DNA from: Azorinus chamasolen
Taxonomy: Eukaryota; Mollusca; Bivalvia; Cardiida; Solecurtidae
Length of the DNA stretch: 64,000 nucleotides
NCBI GenBank assembly: GCA_963576725.1
Contig: OY755252.1
Span: 42,921,552-42,985,551, forward strand
Direction: 5' to 3'
The position numbers were made by a program, and so were the translations under genes. Below are positions 1-12,560 of this stretch, in pieces; positions within the stretch are counted from its first letter, which is position 1; each line of letters starts with the position of its first letter. The notes under the pieces are model-generated. The model did not search any database and had not been told where the DNA came from. It worked only from the letters and a program-made list of their open reading frames with translations.

Positions 1-540
1 TCCAACTGGAAAGAGCATTAGACTCAACATGTTCTCTTCGACACCATTTAATACTAAAATTTTGTAAAGCCTCCGCAATCTGAACTCGACAAGAGTTAAA
101 ATCTATCAAGGATGGTATTCTATATTTGGGACCTTTATTCAAAAGAAATCGTAGACGTTTATCTCAAAATTACCAGTAATCACATGACCAGCCGGAGAAT
201 AGCAAAATTTTGAGGTGGCGCAATCTCAATTATCAGGAATATTATCATTAATATTACGGTCAGCCACACTTTTATTATAGTTGAAAATTGTATTTCTGAT
301 GGGTTTGTTATATATGTAATATTCTGCATAATAAATATGTTTTCTATAAATTTTACATGATCTTCATGGTAAATACTACCTTAGTGCTAACTTATTGTAT
401 TAATCATTCCTTTTTCATGAGATATACATATAGTTCATATGAATACACATATATTACAAACTATAAATGTTATATGTATATCAACATTCTCGTGTTTGTT
501 ATTTGATTATTACGGAAGCTTAAATGGACCCCCTTAGGAA
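1..540 (-). mobile_element. Penelope-like element, 5' part, leaving the window to the left
   Basis: Read on the minus strand, bases 1-130 match the beginning of the reverse transcriptase relic at 24487-24622, and 130-540 match its upstream flank. The reverse transcriptase proper would lie to the left of base 1. The copy points away from the one at 24430, so the two elements are divergent. Confidence 0.7.
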
Positions 541-810
541 GATAGTTTATATCAAACGCAATATATTTATCGTCAGATGAAAAGCAAATTTACCAATTTC
601 TAACGTTTCAATCATATTACGTTTCAAAATGTCTTACTATTTGCCAATTTATTTAAATCACTAGTCAAGACTCAGTCACGTCATGTTGAAAGTAGCTCGT
701 TAATATGGCAGCTTCCGTATCGTTTCCGATGTCATCTTATTCAAATTTGCAAAGTACATATCAACTAATTCGCACATAAACAGATTCAAATACAAGATGA
801 TATTTTAACA

Positions 811-886
811 TGGTGACTCGACTGGGACTCGAACCCAGGGCCTCTGGCTTACCATACCAACACTCTACCGACTGAGCTACCAAGCC
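811..886 (-). tRNA. tRNA-like sequence, anticodon GGU, with encoded CCA
   Basis: On the minus strand a 73-nt cloverleaf folds, with acceptor GGCTTGG/TCGAGTC, D arm GCTC..GAGT, anticodon loop ATGGTAA and T arm CTGGG/CCCAG. Discriminator A and CCA follow in the DNA. A box TAGCTCAGTCGG and B box GGTTCGAGTCC are perfect. Four other close copies share flanks, so it belongs to a dispersed tRNA-derived repeat. Whether it is a working tRNA-Thr is doubtful. Confidence 0.6.
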
Positions 887-1074
887 ACACAGTTTCAACA
901 CAATCTCTACCCGGCTACACCCACCCCCTCTACTCAAGAATTCGTCCCGAATTCTTATTCAAAGAATATTCCACGATTTTCTTATTATTACAAATTATCT
1001 TCATATAATATTCCTATAAGCCAACCTGTGGGTTATTAACTTTGGGCGCCAAATGTAACATGGTGAAAATGTTG

Positions 1075-1143
1075 TAACCCGACCGGGACTCGAACCCAAT
1101 GCCTCTGGCTTACCATACCAAAACCCGTCCGAGCTACCAAGCC
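1075..1143 (-). pseudogene. tRNA-like repeat, shortened copy
   Basis: Same family as 811-886, with intact T arm (GGTTCGAGTCCC) and anticodon loop. About 4 bases are missing between the D stem and the anticodon stem, so the cloverleaf is broken. Confidence 0.65.
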
Positions 1144-2141
1144 ACACAGTAAAACCTATCAACTGTTTTACCACAAGCTCAACCCGGCTACACTATCAAT
1201 AAAAATAAAGGCAGTGACAATGTTGGAGAAATAAAGAAGTTATTCTTTAAAATGTTTTAATTTACGCATCTTATCCGGAGCTCTGTTAAGCTATCTCTCA
1301 TATGGTTTTTAAGTTTTTAACCCTTACATAGCTGAATGTTCGGAGGGGAATAGCACATCAGTTTTCAACTATAGAGTCAATTCAGCCTGAGAGGCTTTAA
1401 ATTGTTACAGGACTTTGAATGATAAGAAGTGCATACCCCGATCAGAGTGCTCCTCTAGATGCCCTCTGTTCTGGGATTACAATGTTAGCAATTCTAGTAC
1501 ATGAGTGTTAAAAGGTTGAAACCATGGGCCAAACACGTTCCAGGAACTTGAATATCCCATGCCAAAATAATATCATTTTACCCTTAGCATGTTGTAGACA
1601 GGATGTCAACTTAAACACCGAACTGTTGAATGTGTGCTTCCTGCTGATTCGCTATAAAGCTATTGTGAAACCTTTAACTGAGTGTCCAGCAGCTTATAAC
1701 CTAATGACATGCCGAGTTATTCGGCGTGTCATCAAGTCCCAGACTGTTTCAAAATACTCATCAGATCAAGTGTAACAGGCTAAGGGTTACGCTCATTCAC
1801 TTTGGAGAACAGGGCGACTGAAGAAATAAATTGCGTAGGTCTTGACAGAAGGCATTTTTGTCAGCAATAGTTTGGGATTTCATAGTTTTTTGTTTTGTAA
1901 TAAATTTTGTGATATTTTATCAAATACGAAACCTTGCATTTGATGCGTAACTTCCGAAAGCATAAAAAATGTATGCCTAACTGAATTATGCATTCAAAAT
2001 GGAGTTTATTCTCCAAAAAACTCTTGATACATGTAAGGTAATCAACAAACTACTTTGTTGGATTCAAATTGCTCTAGGTTTAATTCTTTCGCTGCCTTTT
2101 TGTCGTCTGTAGGGTTTGTTGTTAGCTTTAGTTTGAAAGCT

Positions 2142-2360
2142 TTAACCCATTTGCTCCCAGGATACCATATATGGGACGTAGGCAAACAGTGTAGACTCTG
2201 ATCAGACGCCGCATAATGCGGCGTCTGATCAGAGTTTGCTGATAGGATTTTCAATATTAAACAAAACGAAATTGAAAAGTTAGGCCAGACACCACTTAGA
2301 TAAAAATGGACTAATCCAATATATAAACATGGAAGAATCCACTGGACGCAAATGGGTTAA
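2142..2360. mobile_element. TTAA element, 219 bp, left-arm copy
   Basis: TTAACCCATTTGC at one end and GCAAATGGGTTAA at the other. Central hairpin 2182-2248 (67 nt) with gcaaacag, gatcagacgccgcat and a single-base centre. The partner copy in the other arm is at 22131-22350. Confidence 0.85.
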
Positions 2361-3265
2361 GTTGCCTTTTATTTGTCACAAACATATAATAGTCATAAAC
2401 AAGTTTGGATCCTGATTAGATACCTAGTTACTTGCATGGTTAAACGCAGGGTGAAAACAGATTCGTCACTGCCATCGAAATAGTTCAAAACGTTCCCTAA
2501 TTAGCATTGGTTCATGAACGTATGTGTATTTATTTTAATGGGGGATGGCTAAGAAATAAACCGTAGGACCAGGTCTATATAATTTCATAAGCAAACACAG
2601 CAGACCCTGATCAAACAGCGTCTACCAGAGCCAGCTAACATGGGTGTATCTGCAAAGGCGTGAATGGCGTTTCTATGGAGGAAAGTGTTAAAATAATGTT
2701 ATTTATTACGAGGATAACTTAGTTCTTTAAAATAACGACATTCTCCAATGGACTCTGTCTGAATGTATTTCGCAACAGCATGGTGTCTATTGTCCTAATT
2801 ACTTTCAGTTTTCTATTTGTTAAACAAGAGCTTACTCAAAACCAGGACAGAGCCTATATATAGTCGAATCTACATTACCTTTCTTGACCTATAAGTAATA
2901 AAACAGATTTTTAACAAGTCCGACTCCTAAAATTTAATGTTCATATTCATTAATTTATTACAGGTATGCATATTTAACCTCATATGTGGTCACGTGATTC
3001 TTGTTTATCTATTATCATATTTGTATGACTAGAAACTGTATCAGTATATATCAAAATTAGATATTCTATTCTTGATATAAATACTTTATTGTATGTTTTC
3101 GCTTATATTACGAATTACGAATGTTAACACATAGTTCCGGATAAAGATGCGTACCCAAATACTAAAATCGTCATTTCTCCACCAAACTCTATAGAGAGGT
3201 TACAGTATGGGGTTTGATTGAGAAATAAAGGAGCTATTCTTGAAAATGTTTACATTTATGCGTCT

Positions 3266-4465
3266 TATCAGGGACTTCACTATTTATCTCAATCTCTATT
3301 TCTATATATGTGCTTTATTCCTTTGAAATTTGCATTTATTTATCTCATTTCCTTATTTTACTGAATGATTTAACACACTTGGATTGCAGACGACAATTAG
3401 AAATTTGGCGCCGAAAGGGTTAATCAGATAACTCCTATAATAACCGTCTTCTATTGGTCTACCCTGTTGCCGAAGGCATCAGAGGATGTTTCTATCAGGG
3501 AATTGATCAATCGTTCGTAAAAATAGTATCAAGAAACGTCTAGATATTTTCTAACGGTTCCACGTATTTCAGATTGCATGATATTCAAATTTAACATTTC
3601 AACCTATAGATAATGTTACCAGCGAATTGTACCAAATCCTGTTTTGATTGTTATTATTTCTGTGTATAGGTTTTGATTGTAATTATTTCTGCTTAGTAGT
3701 TCTTACATAGGTACATAGGCATACAATGCAGAGTCAGGGCCTTTATAGGGGATTGTACATAGTATTTCCAATTATCTCAACGGGCATTAGTTCTTGCAAT
3801 CTCTTGAAAATTGGATTTGTTCGGAATACATATTTGGACGGGCTCTAATATTCAAAAGGGTTATAAAGCCATTATCCCTGCATCCATTAACTACTGACAA
3901 ATAAGCCATATCAGATCGTAGCGCTCAGATTTCATGATTTAGTTTCAAAAGCACATGCTGAATTCGATACACCAGGCCGGCCTATTATACAGATTTGACT
4001 CATCTCTATTAAGTGTAAAATGCTCCGGAGAGTTAAGAATCAACCTTTCGTAACTACATCACTTAACCCTTGACCTACGAGACCTACATCATTTAACCCT
4101 TGACCTAACAGACATACAGTTTTACGTATATGTCAACATAGTATACCCAGAGCAGTTTAATGTGTAACAGCTGTTTGGTCAGTGTTACCGTCGCAAAGTT
4201 CCTTTATCAGTATATACACGACTGTCACATATGTATAGCAAGGTCCACAGGAAGGTCCCCGGCAACCCCAGAAGTATAGATGAAGTGCGCGCCATGATCA
4301 AACATCCTTTTATTCGTGATACCATTGAAAAGCTTATCTTTATCTATACATTCATTATGTTTTAAATGGATAGTAAACCATTGGCACGAAGATAACCTTT
4401 GGCCTTACGTATTTACATTACAAATATAGTAGACGCAAATCAGACAGCTTATGAAGGACCTGTTT
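3266..4465. other. No gene seen; remnant TTAA element at 3270-3425
   Basis: Bases 3270-3425 are one half of the family seen complete at 42858-43106 and end gcgccgaaagggttaa. The rest is AT-rich with no convincing ORF. A stretch at about 4228-4345 recurs, diverged, at about 4763-4865 (aaggtccac, atgcgcacgatggtc). Confidence 0.5.
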
Positions 4466-4685
4466 ACAACGATCAGATGGCGTTGTTTCCAAAACAGTGT
4501 GTATATAAACACAGAAAATTAACGATAAGTACAACTGTGGCATTATATTAGGATAGGAAGAAGTGGTGTAGTGGTTATGCTGTTAGACCTGGATTAACCT
4601 ATACAACATGTCGCAGTTTAATTTATCGTTAATTTTCTGTGTTTACATACGTACTGATTTGTAAACAACGCCATCTGATCGTTGT
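4466..4685. mobile_element. Foldback element with ~65-bp inverted ends
   Basis: Left end acaacgatcagatggcgttg, right end caacgccatctgatcgttgt. The arms continue through cacagaaaattaacgataa and its complement. The spacer holds ggtgtagtggttatgc, which resembles a polymerase III A box. Likely a non-autonomous DNA element. Confidence 0.65.
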
Positions 4686-5639
4686 ACTACTGTAGTCAGT
4701 TTCTCTGTTCTACCACTGGACATGTCTTCTATCAGCACATTAACGGCTGCCGCATATATAAGAAGGTCCACTGCAACCCAAGAGGCACATGCGAAATGCG
4801 CACGATGGTCAAAATCCTTCTACTCTTGGTGGCATTGTAAAACGCATCCATATCCATACTGGCCTTTTACATAAATATTTACAAAGTGACACTTGACTCA
4901 TTGTATGAGGTAATTATCCGAAAACGAATAAAGTGTGCTTAAAACCTAAACGATGCACTTGTCAGCACTCCTTAAAATACAACCAGGATATCCAACAGTT
5001 TCGATCTTGATGAGAAAGGTAAATGCAGGAAACACCACACACAAAACTTACAGTCTTCCGAGAATCCGAGTTACATGATATCTCATCTGGATCCAAATAT
5101 ATTGCACAAGATCATTTCGCTGCCAGCATGCAAAGTGTTTGTCAATATTTGTAACATGCATGCTGAAAAAAAAGTCTGCTCAATCTCTTCTGATTTGCAG
5201 GCATTTTCATTGAATATCGATTCGATTAAACTTTTGAGACACTATTTGGCGAGTGTCAGGCAGGTCCACTGGATCTATGATGCTTGCAAGAAAGCCAGGC
5301 AGAACGCAATTAACAAAAGATGGGTTAATCTATAACAAAATAATGTTCTTAAGCTTCAGAGTATCTTAACAGTTTGTTTTTCTGTGGAGACATTAACAAG
5401 CGTATCCAATCTGGATAAAAACAGTTTAAATCGGTGCTAGGGGGTCGAGTGTAGTATTGCACTTTTAATTACTGTTTATGAACAGACTCAAAACCTAGTC
5501 TGCAAATTTCTCTTTTCACATTGCTATTTTTGCTTTCCTACTTATCAGAATTTATGTACTTCACATCAGCAGGTGTTAGGTGCCCGTGTGGCGGCCGTAA
5601 AAGTAGTGTTGCACTTTTAATTACTGCTCATGAACAGAC
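4686..5639. other. Repeat-derived stretch, no gene
   Basis: The 86-codon ORF at 5075-5335 overlaps sequence related to other B-type repeats (ttgagacactatttggcgag, catctggatccaaa), so it is not called. Bases 5455-5560 and 5606-5640 plus 5884-5960 are two copies of one ~150-bp unit (attgcacttttaattactg; cacattgctatttttgcttt). Confidence 0.55.
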
Positions 5640-5887
5640 TTAACCCTTTCCCTGATGAATATTCATGTAGGCAATAATGATATCATGAATATTAATAAGA
5701 TTATTTTTTATAATAGCATATGAACACATGACATTTTGGCTCAGGCAGAATCTGTAGATCAGATATATATTACACCATAAGCAAACAGAACAGACCCTGA
5801 TCAGACGGCTCCTTTAGCAGCCGTCTAATCTGGGTCTACTCTGTTTGCAGATGCGTCAAAATGCGCTTATATAAGGGAAAGGGTTAA
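5640..5887. mobile_element. TTAA element, family A, 248 bp
   Basis: TTAACCCTTTCCCTG at the left and agggaaagggttaa at the right. Hairpin at 5781-5848 (68 nt) with gcaaacag, gaccctgatcagacggctcc and its complement. It interrupts one of two tandem ~150-bp units, whose other copy (5455-5560) lacks it. Confidence 0.85.
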
Positions 5888-6126
5888 TAAAACCAAGCCT
5901 GCATTTTATCACATTGCTATTTTTGCTTTCGACGGTTTTCCTACTTATCATAATTTATAACTATTATTATGAATCCCCCTCAACATATATATTGCCAAAC
6001 GCTATCGAACTGACATTTGTAAACACCCTCGACCCAGATCAGTATCTTGTATTCTGGTCAGGAATTCTTAAGATAGTTCATCAGAGTTTGAAGAGGCATC
6101 ATTTTATAATAGGACAGTGTTTAATT

Positions 6127-7046
6127 ATGTCTCCCCCCCCCCCTTTAGGGGAGGGATACATATTGATATTGTGCTTTCTGTCCGTCTGTCCATCCGTCCG
6201 TCTGTCTGTCTGTTAAAATTCTTGTGCAGCTAACTCCTCCTACACCATTAGAGGGATTTCCTTCAAACTTTTACATATGAATCAGCTATACGTGGGGATG
6301 GTCATGTGGTTTGAATTTTTGGCTGCAACAATGTTGACAGAAGTTATGGCCCTTTGTATTTTTCCTTATATAGAATATATTGCGAAAAAACCTTGTGCAG
6401 CTAACTCCTCCTACAATATTTGAGGGATTTACTTCAAACTTTTACATATGAACCAGCTATATGTGAGGATGGCCATGTGGTTTGGAATTTCGGCTGCAAC
6501 AATTTTGACAGAAGTTATGGCCCTTTGTAGTTTTTCCTTATAGCGAAAAATCTGGTGCAGCTAACTCCTCCAACACTATTTTCCTTATATAGAATATATC
6601 GCAAAACAATCTTGTGCGCCAACTCGATTTTCCTTGTATAGAATATATAGCCAAAACATATTGTGCAGCTAACTCCTACACTATTTGAGGGATTTACTTC
6701 AAACTTTTACATATGAACCAGCTATATGTGTATTTGAGGGATTTACTTCAAACTTTTACATATGAACTAGCTATATGTGAGGATGGTCATGTGGTTTGGA
6801 ATTTCGGCTGCGGATGGTCATGTGGATTGGAATATGGGCTGCAACAATTTTGACAGAAGTTTGGATTTTTTTCAAACATGAAATTTATAGGGAAAACTAG
6901 TGTTTATAGATGTGTACAAAAGTTTACAGATAACCAATCTGTATGTGATGCACAACCAATCTAATATCTATATGTATCTATGTATCTCTTGGTTACAACG
7001 TTAATTCCTCATATGGGTGCGGGGGCGGGGTACCGGGGGGAGACAT
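6127..7046. mobile_element. Element with atgtctcccccc ends and internal ~165-bp repeats
   Basis: The left end atgtctcccccccc is mirrored by ggggggagacat at the right. Inside are a gtcc/gtct microsatellite (6178-6212) and about four degenerate units, each with cttgtgcagctaactcctcc, acttcaaacttttacatatg and gacagaagttatggcccttt. No coding sequence. Confidence 0.6.
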
Positions 7047-7485
7047 GTGTTTTTCTCAAAATGATTTAGCCTAATGTGTAGTAAAAGTGTTTTCTGCTTA
7101 ACGTTCGTCCCGCATTAAGCTACCACCTGCCTTTACAACCCAGAGTCAGGTTTATTTGTTTTAGTTTGGTTACTTTAGAGGGATGTTACTGCAACGCTAT
7201 CTTCCAATCGTTTTTCGGTTATCTAATAAATTAGAAAACTCTGTGGAGTCAGCTAGTCTGATTTTCCCGTTCATTGGTTTTTGTGCTATGCAAATGGACT
7301 TGATTTCCCATAGAGATGTTGATGTATTGAACGATTGTGACAAATCTTCATTTTTGTTGATAAATACACAATGTACTTGAAGCCATATGTAACCACTCAT
7401 TATCAAGAATTGCCATATACAGTCAAACCTCTCTAAACTGGAATTGTAGTAGAGAAACATTTAGATATTTTAGGCAGGTGACTGC

Positions 7486-7830
7486 TTAAAGCAGTATGAA
7501 ATGAAAAGGTAGTAACGTCAAGCAGGCAAAGCCACATACAAGACGCAACCAACACCAAAACATCGATAGACAGCATATCACACACTCACACACGCGCGCG
7601 CGCGCGCACACACAACCACACACCCAAACATACGCACACATACACGAGATGAACACAACAAACCAGCAAACACACAAGCACCAGAGACAAACATGAACAT
7701 AAAGTACAATCACGGATACACAAGACAAACAAAAGAAAGGGTGACAAAGAGAGTACAGCCTTGGCACGGTCAGTAGCAAAATCACCACAGGGGTTTAAAC
7801 CGGTTTCCGGACGTCCTAACCTCACACTTA
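7486..7830 (-). repeat. Penelope-associated 3' sequence, diverged copy 3
   Basis: On the minus strand it reads gataagtgtgaggtta, aaaccggtttaaacccc and actgaccgtgccaaggc, as in copies 1 and 2. A long CA/CG dinucleotide tract follows. No reverse transcriptase coding was found next to it. Confidence 0.5.
7580..7626. repeat. Alternating CA/CG dinucleotide tract
   Basis: cacacacgcgcgcgcgcgcg followed by cacacac: strictly alternating purine and pyrimidine, of the type that can adopt left-handed DNA. Confidence 0.85.
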
Positions 7831-9929
7831 TCTCACCCTAGTCACCCTAGCTTAACAAATAGTGTAAACCCTTATTTAACCCTAAGTCACCCTAGCTTAA
7901 CAAATAGTGTAAATAAACGTATCCCCGCCAGACTTTCCCACAACCTAGAAGACGGTAAATTCATGACATTATGTAAAACATAACATAACAACTGTGAAAG
8001 TCCGTCAAATATGTACTCAATGACTTTGCTGAAGTCAGAGCAACTACAGGGAATCCGTTAAGTGCTCGACAGGGAAAAAGTAATACATGAGTCTGGTAAG
8101 CTCATCCCGTTACTGGGTTTAAGAGTATACCATTATAGAGCACTACCCTCGGCCTGTCATCGCGCAAGCAAAGAGGGAAGCGTAGCGACCGACTGTAAAG
8201 GGGTCAATAACCAAACATGTAGTGCGTTGCAATATAATAGGGTCATGACCTTTCTTCTTAAAGGTTTTTATGCGTTTTATAAACAAATCGTGAAAATGGA
8301 TGTGACCCCGAATTTCTTAAGTTTGTAGATAACATAACCATAAAATTCTCCCCTGTTCTTTATAACCCATTATCATAGCAGCAAGTAGTTTGGATCCTGG
8401 TGAGACGCCAACTTACCCTGGGCCCCATCTGGATCCAGTTTGTATAGAGTATCACATATTCGTCATTGACACTTAGAGAATGAACATCTGATGTCGTTTG
8501 TGAAAATGATCGATCACAGCAGTGTAGCAGTATATATTGTTTTCAGGTTATCTTTCATATATTTAATTATGCAATTTGCTTATGATGTGACATTTAAATC
8601 GTATTATTGCAATTTGGTGTGTGGTTGATACATTTGTTATTGGTACATTTGTATTCATTTAACTGTTTCGCCATTCCAGGCTGGCGATATGGATGGATCC
8701 CTTTAAAGCAGACACTTAGTAATTAAACATTAATATCTGGTTAATAATCATGAATCATTTAATCATTGTTATTAATGCACTTGTACTCATTCAATTGTTC
8801 GCCTATTCCAGACTGGTGAATCTCTTTCAGAAAAGTACTAAGAAAATATCATTAATCATTGGCAAACAAAATTAAAGCTTTCCTATATCCCGTACCGCTA
8901 TTTTACTATCTTTTGCAAACAGATATGACCCAAATCAGACAATTCCTGTATGATCTGTATTAGATCTATCAGGGTCTGCTCGCTTGGCTTATATGTTACA
9001 GAACTGATGTTCTACTGCGTGACATGCCGATTAAACATTCTTTAAAAACTAATGCCAATGCAAAATGTTTTTTTAATTATATTGATAACAGTCGGAATTT
9101 GCAAGACTTTTCATCAGGTAGAGTGTTAAAGTAGATGTTGTTCAATGCATACAATGTCTACAATACTTCCGCCACGCATTAAACTAAAACTTTTAGACGT
9201 TGTTTGAGTCGTCGTTTTGTATAGTTTTGACTGTACTTTCACCAATCGTAATTACTTGGTCGTTTCTGACGAACTCAAAGTAAATCATCGAGATGTTCCG
9301 ATCGTAATTGTAGTTGCATCATATTGGATGCTAAATGCCACCAATGTTAATCAGCAATCCCATTTATACTAAGCCGGATCTGCCCAGCGGCAGTGGCATA
9401 TTTCAGCAATGACATGTTTCTTCCAAAGCTGTCATTCAGCAGACATTGATGCGGCCTTGTGAACGGTTTGTTTGGGTAACGATTGCCTGTTTCAATAACA
9501 ATGTTACTTTTCTCATTCTAAACGTGTCTTGACTGGCATTGACTTGGATCCAGATGAAACGGTAAATATTTAGACGTCTCATCAGGATCCGAGTTAGCTG
9601 GCACTCGCTGAAGAGTTTCTCAAAGGTTTCGTCGAATCGGAAGTCAGTGAAAAGTTCAAAGATATATGAGACATAAATTTGTCCAGCATGGGAAAGTTGA
9701 ACATTGACTTTAACTTTTAGCACTCTTTTCTTTGTGCCTATAGATAATCAGCAGACATTAATTTGTTCAGCATGAAAAAGTTTAATCGACAAATAATGAC
9801 GTCAATGGTATATTGAACATTTACTTAAGCATTGATCACCCTGTTCTTTATGCCCATATATTATTAGTATACATTAATTTATTCAGCATGAGAAAGTTTA
9901 ATCCACAAATAATGACGACATAGAGGGTC

Positions 9930-10066
9930 TTACTTGAATGTTCATTACACATTGTTTTTATGAAACGAGTTTACTATAATGATATGACACGAGCTTTAGC
10001 GAGTGTCATATTCATAATAGTAAACGAGTTTCATGAAAACAATGTGTAATGAACACGAATGTAAGA
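9930..10066. repeat. 137-bp imperfect palindrome (repeated at 16014-16148)
   Basis: cattacacattgtttttatg on one side returns as catgaaaacaatgtgtaatg on the other, around a centre near gacacgagctttagcgagtg. It is a foldback element inside the tandem units. Confidence 0.75.
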
Positions 10067-11583
10067 TTCTTTTTATCACATAAGCCTGAAAATGTCACCG
10101 AAACGGGCTATATAGCTGACGACTGTTTCGGCCATTCCTAACAAATAGCGTAGTAAAAACATGAGAAGGTTTAATCGACAAATAATGACGACACTTGTAC
10201 ATTGAACATTGACTTTAACATCTCGCACTCTGTTCTTTGTACCTATAGATCATTCAATAAAAATGTTATATAGGACATGATAGCTCGTGGTGGATATCAT
10301 TGTGACGTATAAACTGTGTACAAAATGCCCAATTAGTGAGGAATCATATTGTTAAATGTATAGACATGTAAACAATCACAATCTATGGAAAAAGAATGGG
10401 TTTGGTAAGAAAATAAACGTAGATTTTGCAATGTAGACTCTGTTCAAGTGTCAATGTAAGCTTAGCTTTGAAAAAAAGTGATTACGATTAACTAGAAACG
10501 AGCATAGATTACAATACTACAGAGCACAAAAGATTGGTTCAGCAAACAGTGCAGGCCCTATACAGATATGTCCGTCAATATCATTCTTATCTGGGTCTTC
10601 ATTGTGTGTTCGTGTCCCATCTATCGGATCACAGGAATAAATAGAAAACTATTTAGTGTAGTTCAATGCAGTTCGAAAGCATTGAAAACAGTTCCAAAAG
10701 GAGTTTTCGGCCTTGTCTGTATAACCTCCGAGTTAATTCTTTAACAACTTGCAGGCACTTTATAGAAACATTTTGACGCATTTATGAACAGGTTAGATAT
10801 AGATCAGACAGCTAGTGTCGTAGCTGTATAATAGGATTCTGTTCTGGTTGTTTATATATTACAAATCTGGTTCTTTCATGTTACTCGTGGCAATTAATAT
10901 TAAAACTCAAGATTGATATATGTATTCATAATACGGATTAGTCTTGCACGAACACGTAGTTATGCAGAGGTCCCGATAAGATACGTAAATTGTAATATTT
11001 TGAAAAATAGCTCCTTTATTTCACCGCCATACCCTATATTGCGACCACCCTTTAGAATCGTCTCTTCGAGACGATTCTAAAGGGTGTTCACAGTATAGGT
11101 TTTGGTGGAGAAATGACGATTTTAGTATTTGGGTATGCACCTTTTTCTCTAGCTCTGCAGCTAGTCTGATTTTCCCGTTCATTGGATTTCGTTCTATGCA
11201 AATGGGTTTGATTTCCCCCAGAAATGTTGATGGATCGAACAATCAAAATAATTCTTCATTTGTTTGTTAATAAATACACAATGTGTTCGAAACCATGTGT
11301 AACTACGCTCGTTGTCAATATTTGCCATATATTTACATGTTGGAAGTCTAACTGTCTAAAAAGACGTAAACTAATAGCTCAACTCTTTCGCTGTCATGTT
11401 TTGTCGTCTGTAACATTTGTCGTCTGCTATAGTCTTCTTCCGTAGTTTGAAACAAACCATGATAACAACAACAACAGCCAGTTTGGATCCTGGTGGGAGG
11501 CCGAGTTACTCATCATTTCATCTGGATCCAAACTGTTTGAATAGGTAAATAGCATAAAAAAAAAGCAATTTGCAGTGACAGAA

Positions 11584-11833
11584 TTAACTCTTCGCTTGCT
11601 GAATTTTAAAACACATTTCTCCTTCTTTACCCATGCCCTGTTGTATAATTAGATATATCTTCACTGTGTACAAGTATATCGCCGTGTAATCACTGCTGTG
11701 GAGTGCACTGGTTGCACAATCAACTTGTAAATAGTGCAGACCCAGATGAGACAGCTCCTGCAGGAGCTGTCTCATCTGGGTCTTCACTATTTACAGGTAG
11801 GTATATTGACGTGAATAGCAAGCGAAGGGTGAA
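11584..11833. mobile_element. TTAA element, family E, 250 bp (unit 1)
   Basis: Left TTAACTCTTCGCTTGCTGAA, right gcaagcgaagggtgaa (final TTAA mutated). Hairpin 11727-11794 is 68 nt, with gtaaatag, gacccagatgagacagctcc and its complement. Confidence 0.85.
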
Positions 11834-12560
11834 CTTCTAATGCCTTTTTTATAAACGTTAGATTCCCAGCAGTACATCATGCACTACTGTTTTCGAGTAA
11901 TATTTCATACGCTTTGAGAAAATTTGTTGATCGGTGGAAGTTTTGGGTCGAATTAATTGCAATTGGAATGCGATTAATAAATGTGTTATTAACGCACTTC
12001 TATTCATTCCATTATTTTCCTATTCCAAACTGGAAATATAGTCGGATGGTGCTTAGTAAATAAACATTTAGCATTGAAAAATAAACATAGAATAATTAAT
12101 AAATCTTTTTAATCCTCTACCTGTTAATCATTTTTTTAACTTTTGCAAACAGAGTAGACCAAGATCAGACAGTTCCTGTAAAAGCTATCTGAATAGGAAT
12201 CGCGCTATACACTTATATATTATATAACGCATTCTCTATTGCTTGGCAATAAAAACTTCCTTACTGTATTGTATAATTTGATACAAAAATGTAATGTTAT
12301 TAATATTAATAATAGGTGGGCTTTGAATGAAGCCTGAAAGTAGTGCGGAAAACTCGGACGTTTTCGTGCTACTTCCTGTATTATTTTCTGCATTTATTTC
12401 GTCACGCACTAAGCTATCACTTAAAATCTAACAAATAAACTTCTTTTGACAGGTCGTTTTAGACTTTTACTGTACTTGTCCGAATCGTAATTACTCGTTG
12501 GTTTCCGGAACACTCGGAATAAATCGCCGAAATGTTCCGATTGTGCTTACATCGTATATA

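Larger units (their letters stand above)
1..3265. repeat. Left arm of a ~3.3 kb inverted repeat
   Basis: The sequence matches the reverse complement of about 21220-24622 almost throughout. Shared marks include the tRNA-like pair at 811-1143, the 219-bp TTAA element at 2142-2360 and the stretch around 3150-3265 with ccaccaaactctatagagag. The left boundary is the window edge, so the arm may be longer. Compared with the other arm it lacks about 240 bp near position 540. It contains no intact gene. Confidence 0.9.
7047..9380. other. No gene seen; repeat fragments and simple repeats
   Basis: Holds an H-type fragment (about 7180-7380), one end of a CAGT element near 7420 (cagtcaaacctctctaaact), the diverged 3' copy at 7486-7830, and a 27-bp direct repeat (caccctagcttaacaaatag at 7840 and 7886). 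Bases 8000-9380 show AT-rich sequence and degenerate hairpins (about 8930-8990) with no convincing gene. Confidence 0.5.

Noticed and set aside
2042..2254. 70-codon ORF present in both inverted arms
   Set aside because: It overlaps a TTAA element and its palindrome; its presence in both arms follows from the duplication.
5075..5335. 86-codon ORF
   Set aside because: Overlaps sequence shared with B-type repeat flanks elsewhere in the window.
7486..7788. 100-codon cysteine/valine-rich ORF
   Set aside because: It is the translation of the CA/CG dinucleotide tract and neighbouring low-complexity sequence.
9436..9723. 95-codon minus-strand ORF, identical to one at 15520-15807
   Set aside because: The identity is explained by the tandem duplication. 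The ORF runs through hairpin-type repeat sequence and has no family features.
11584..11787. 67-codon ORF found in four places
   Set aside because: It lies inside family E elements, crosses their hairpin, and has no protein-like pattern; not called as a gene.
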